Source: Euwallacea fornicatus (lineage: Eukaryota; Arthropoda; Insecta; Coleoptera; Curculionidae). Taken from it: a stretch of 64,000 bases of DNA. The stretch covers positions 434,001 to 498,000 of the forward strand of contig NW_027096013.1 in the NCBI RefSeq assembly GCF_040115645.1, in the 5' to 3' direction. A program made the translations under genes and the position numbers. Each line of letters opens with the position of its first letter. Positions within the stretch are counted from its first letter, which is position 1. Shown here one piece after another: positions 63,938-64,000 of this stretch. The notes under the pieces are model-generated. The model was not told the origin of the DNA, ran no database searches, and saw nothing but the letters and a program-made list of their open reading frames with translations.

Positions 63938-64000
63938 TGATTTTTCATATTTTGAAGCTCGATAACTTCGACAAATGATGACCAAATGTCTTGAACAAAG
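63887..64000 (+). repeat. Partial terminal monomer (114 bp), window edge
   Basis: The monomer starts in the expected phase and stops at the window end, so the truncation is an artefact of the cut. It carries gtagtttaag together with gtgtgatttttc. Confidence 0.95.

Larger units (their letters stand above)
1..64000 (+). repeat. 176-bp tandem satellite array (putative centromeric satellite)
   Basis: The monomer begins ttgaatttccaagaaaaaga and ends gcatcttg or ccatcttg. It recurs every 176 bp: starts fall at 1+176k up to 61777, then shift by -1 after a 175-bp monomer at 61777-61951 and by another -1 after 63536-63710. This gives 363 complete monomers and a 114-bp partial one (63887-64000). All copies share one orientation. 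Monomer 1 has 61 G/C in 176 bases (about 35%). Known of the class: nucleosome-scale monomers of 150-180 bp in very long homogeneous arrays typify plant and animal centromeric satellites. Centromere identity here is inference; an inactive pericentromeric or heterochromatic block is the alternative. The array continues beyond both window ends. Confidence 0.99.

Noticed and set aside
1..64000. CRISPR array
   Set aside because: Repeat units abut directly and the whole 176 bp is conserved. There are no short repeats separated by unique spacers and no cas genes.
1..64000. Transposable element or other insertion (such as a centromeric retrotransposon)
   Set aside because: Monomer phase is unbroken and every line reads as satellite. 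There are no LTRs, target-site duplications or coding remnants.
1..64000. Inverted monomers or orientation switch points
   Set aside because: All monomers read in the same orientation throughout; no reverse-complement stretch was found.

Overview
The whole window is one uninterrupted tandem satellite array. A 176-bp, AT-rich monomer (about 35% G+C, counted on the first copy) repeats head to tail in a single orientation from base 1 to base 64000. This gives 363 complete monomers plus a 114-bp partial one. I found no gene, RNA gene, transposable element, unique spacer or inversion, and neither end of the array lies in the window. The only open reading frames (25 near-identical 63-codon frames on the minus strand) are a by-product of one monomer variant.

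Monomer length, array size, single orientation, A/T tracts, short dyads and layered higher-order repeats are what is known of (peri)centromeric satellites of eukaryotes, especially plants. That this is a centromere is an inference; nothing in the sequence proves it. I do not recognise the monomer and cannot name the species. A bacterial, phage or organelle source is very unlikely.

Layout. (1) 1-3211: left margin, with a duplicated tetramer (1-1408), a dimer (1585-2288) and unordered monomers. (2) 3212-9352: a 12/13-monomer higher-order repeat. (3) 8829-21284: a 13/15/18-monomer higher-order repeat seen about five times. (4) 21080-30480: blocks re-used at 36.8-44.2 kb. (5) 31505-36760: short trimer, dimer and single-monomer amplifications. 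(6) 36764-42612: a 12-monomer (2112-bp) unit in about 2.4 copies. (7) 41260-60298: a 54-monomer (9504-bp) unit present twice in tandem, identical at every landmark compared. (8) 60299-64000: right margin, with a 720-bp block copied at a 1759-bp offset.

Subfamily markers divide the array into domains. Several variants (gagacatttc, catctcgatgag, cagataacac, gaaggtcgat, caaactaatc) occur only right of about 44.2 kb, while others (aaacacccaaattg, for example) occur only at 6-19 kb. The array appears to have grown by unequal exchange at scales from one monomer to 9.5 kb. Three cleanly mapped exchange junctions fall in the same 31-bp conserved core (monomer positions 76-106). Monomer length is almost perfectly fixed: the only indel seen is a 1-bp deletion, present twice because its block was copied.
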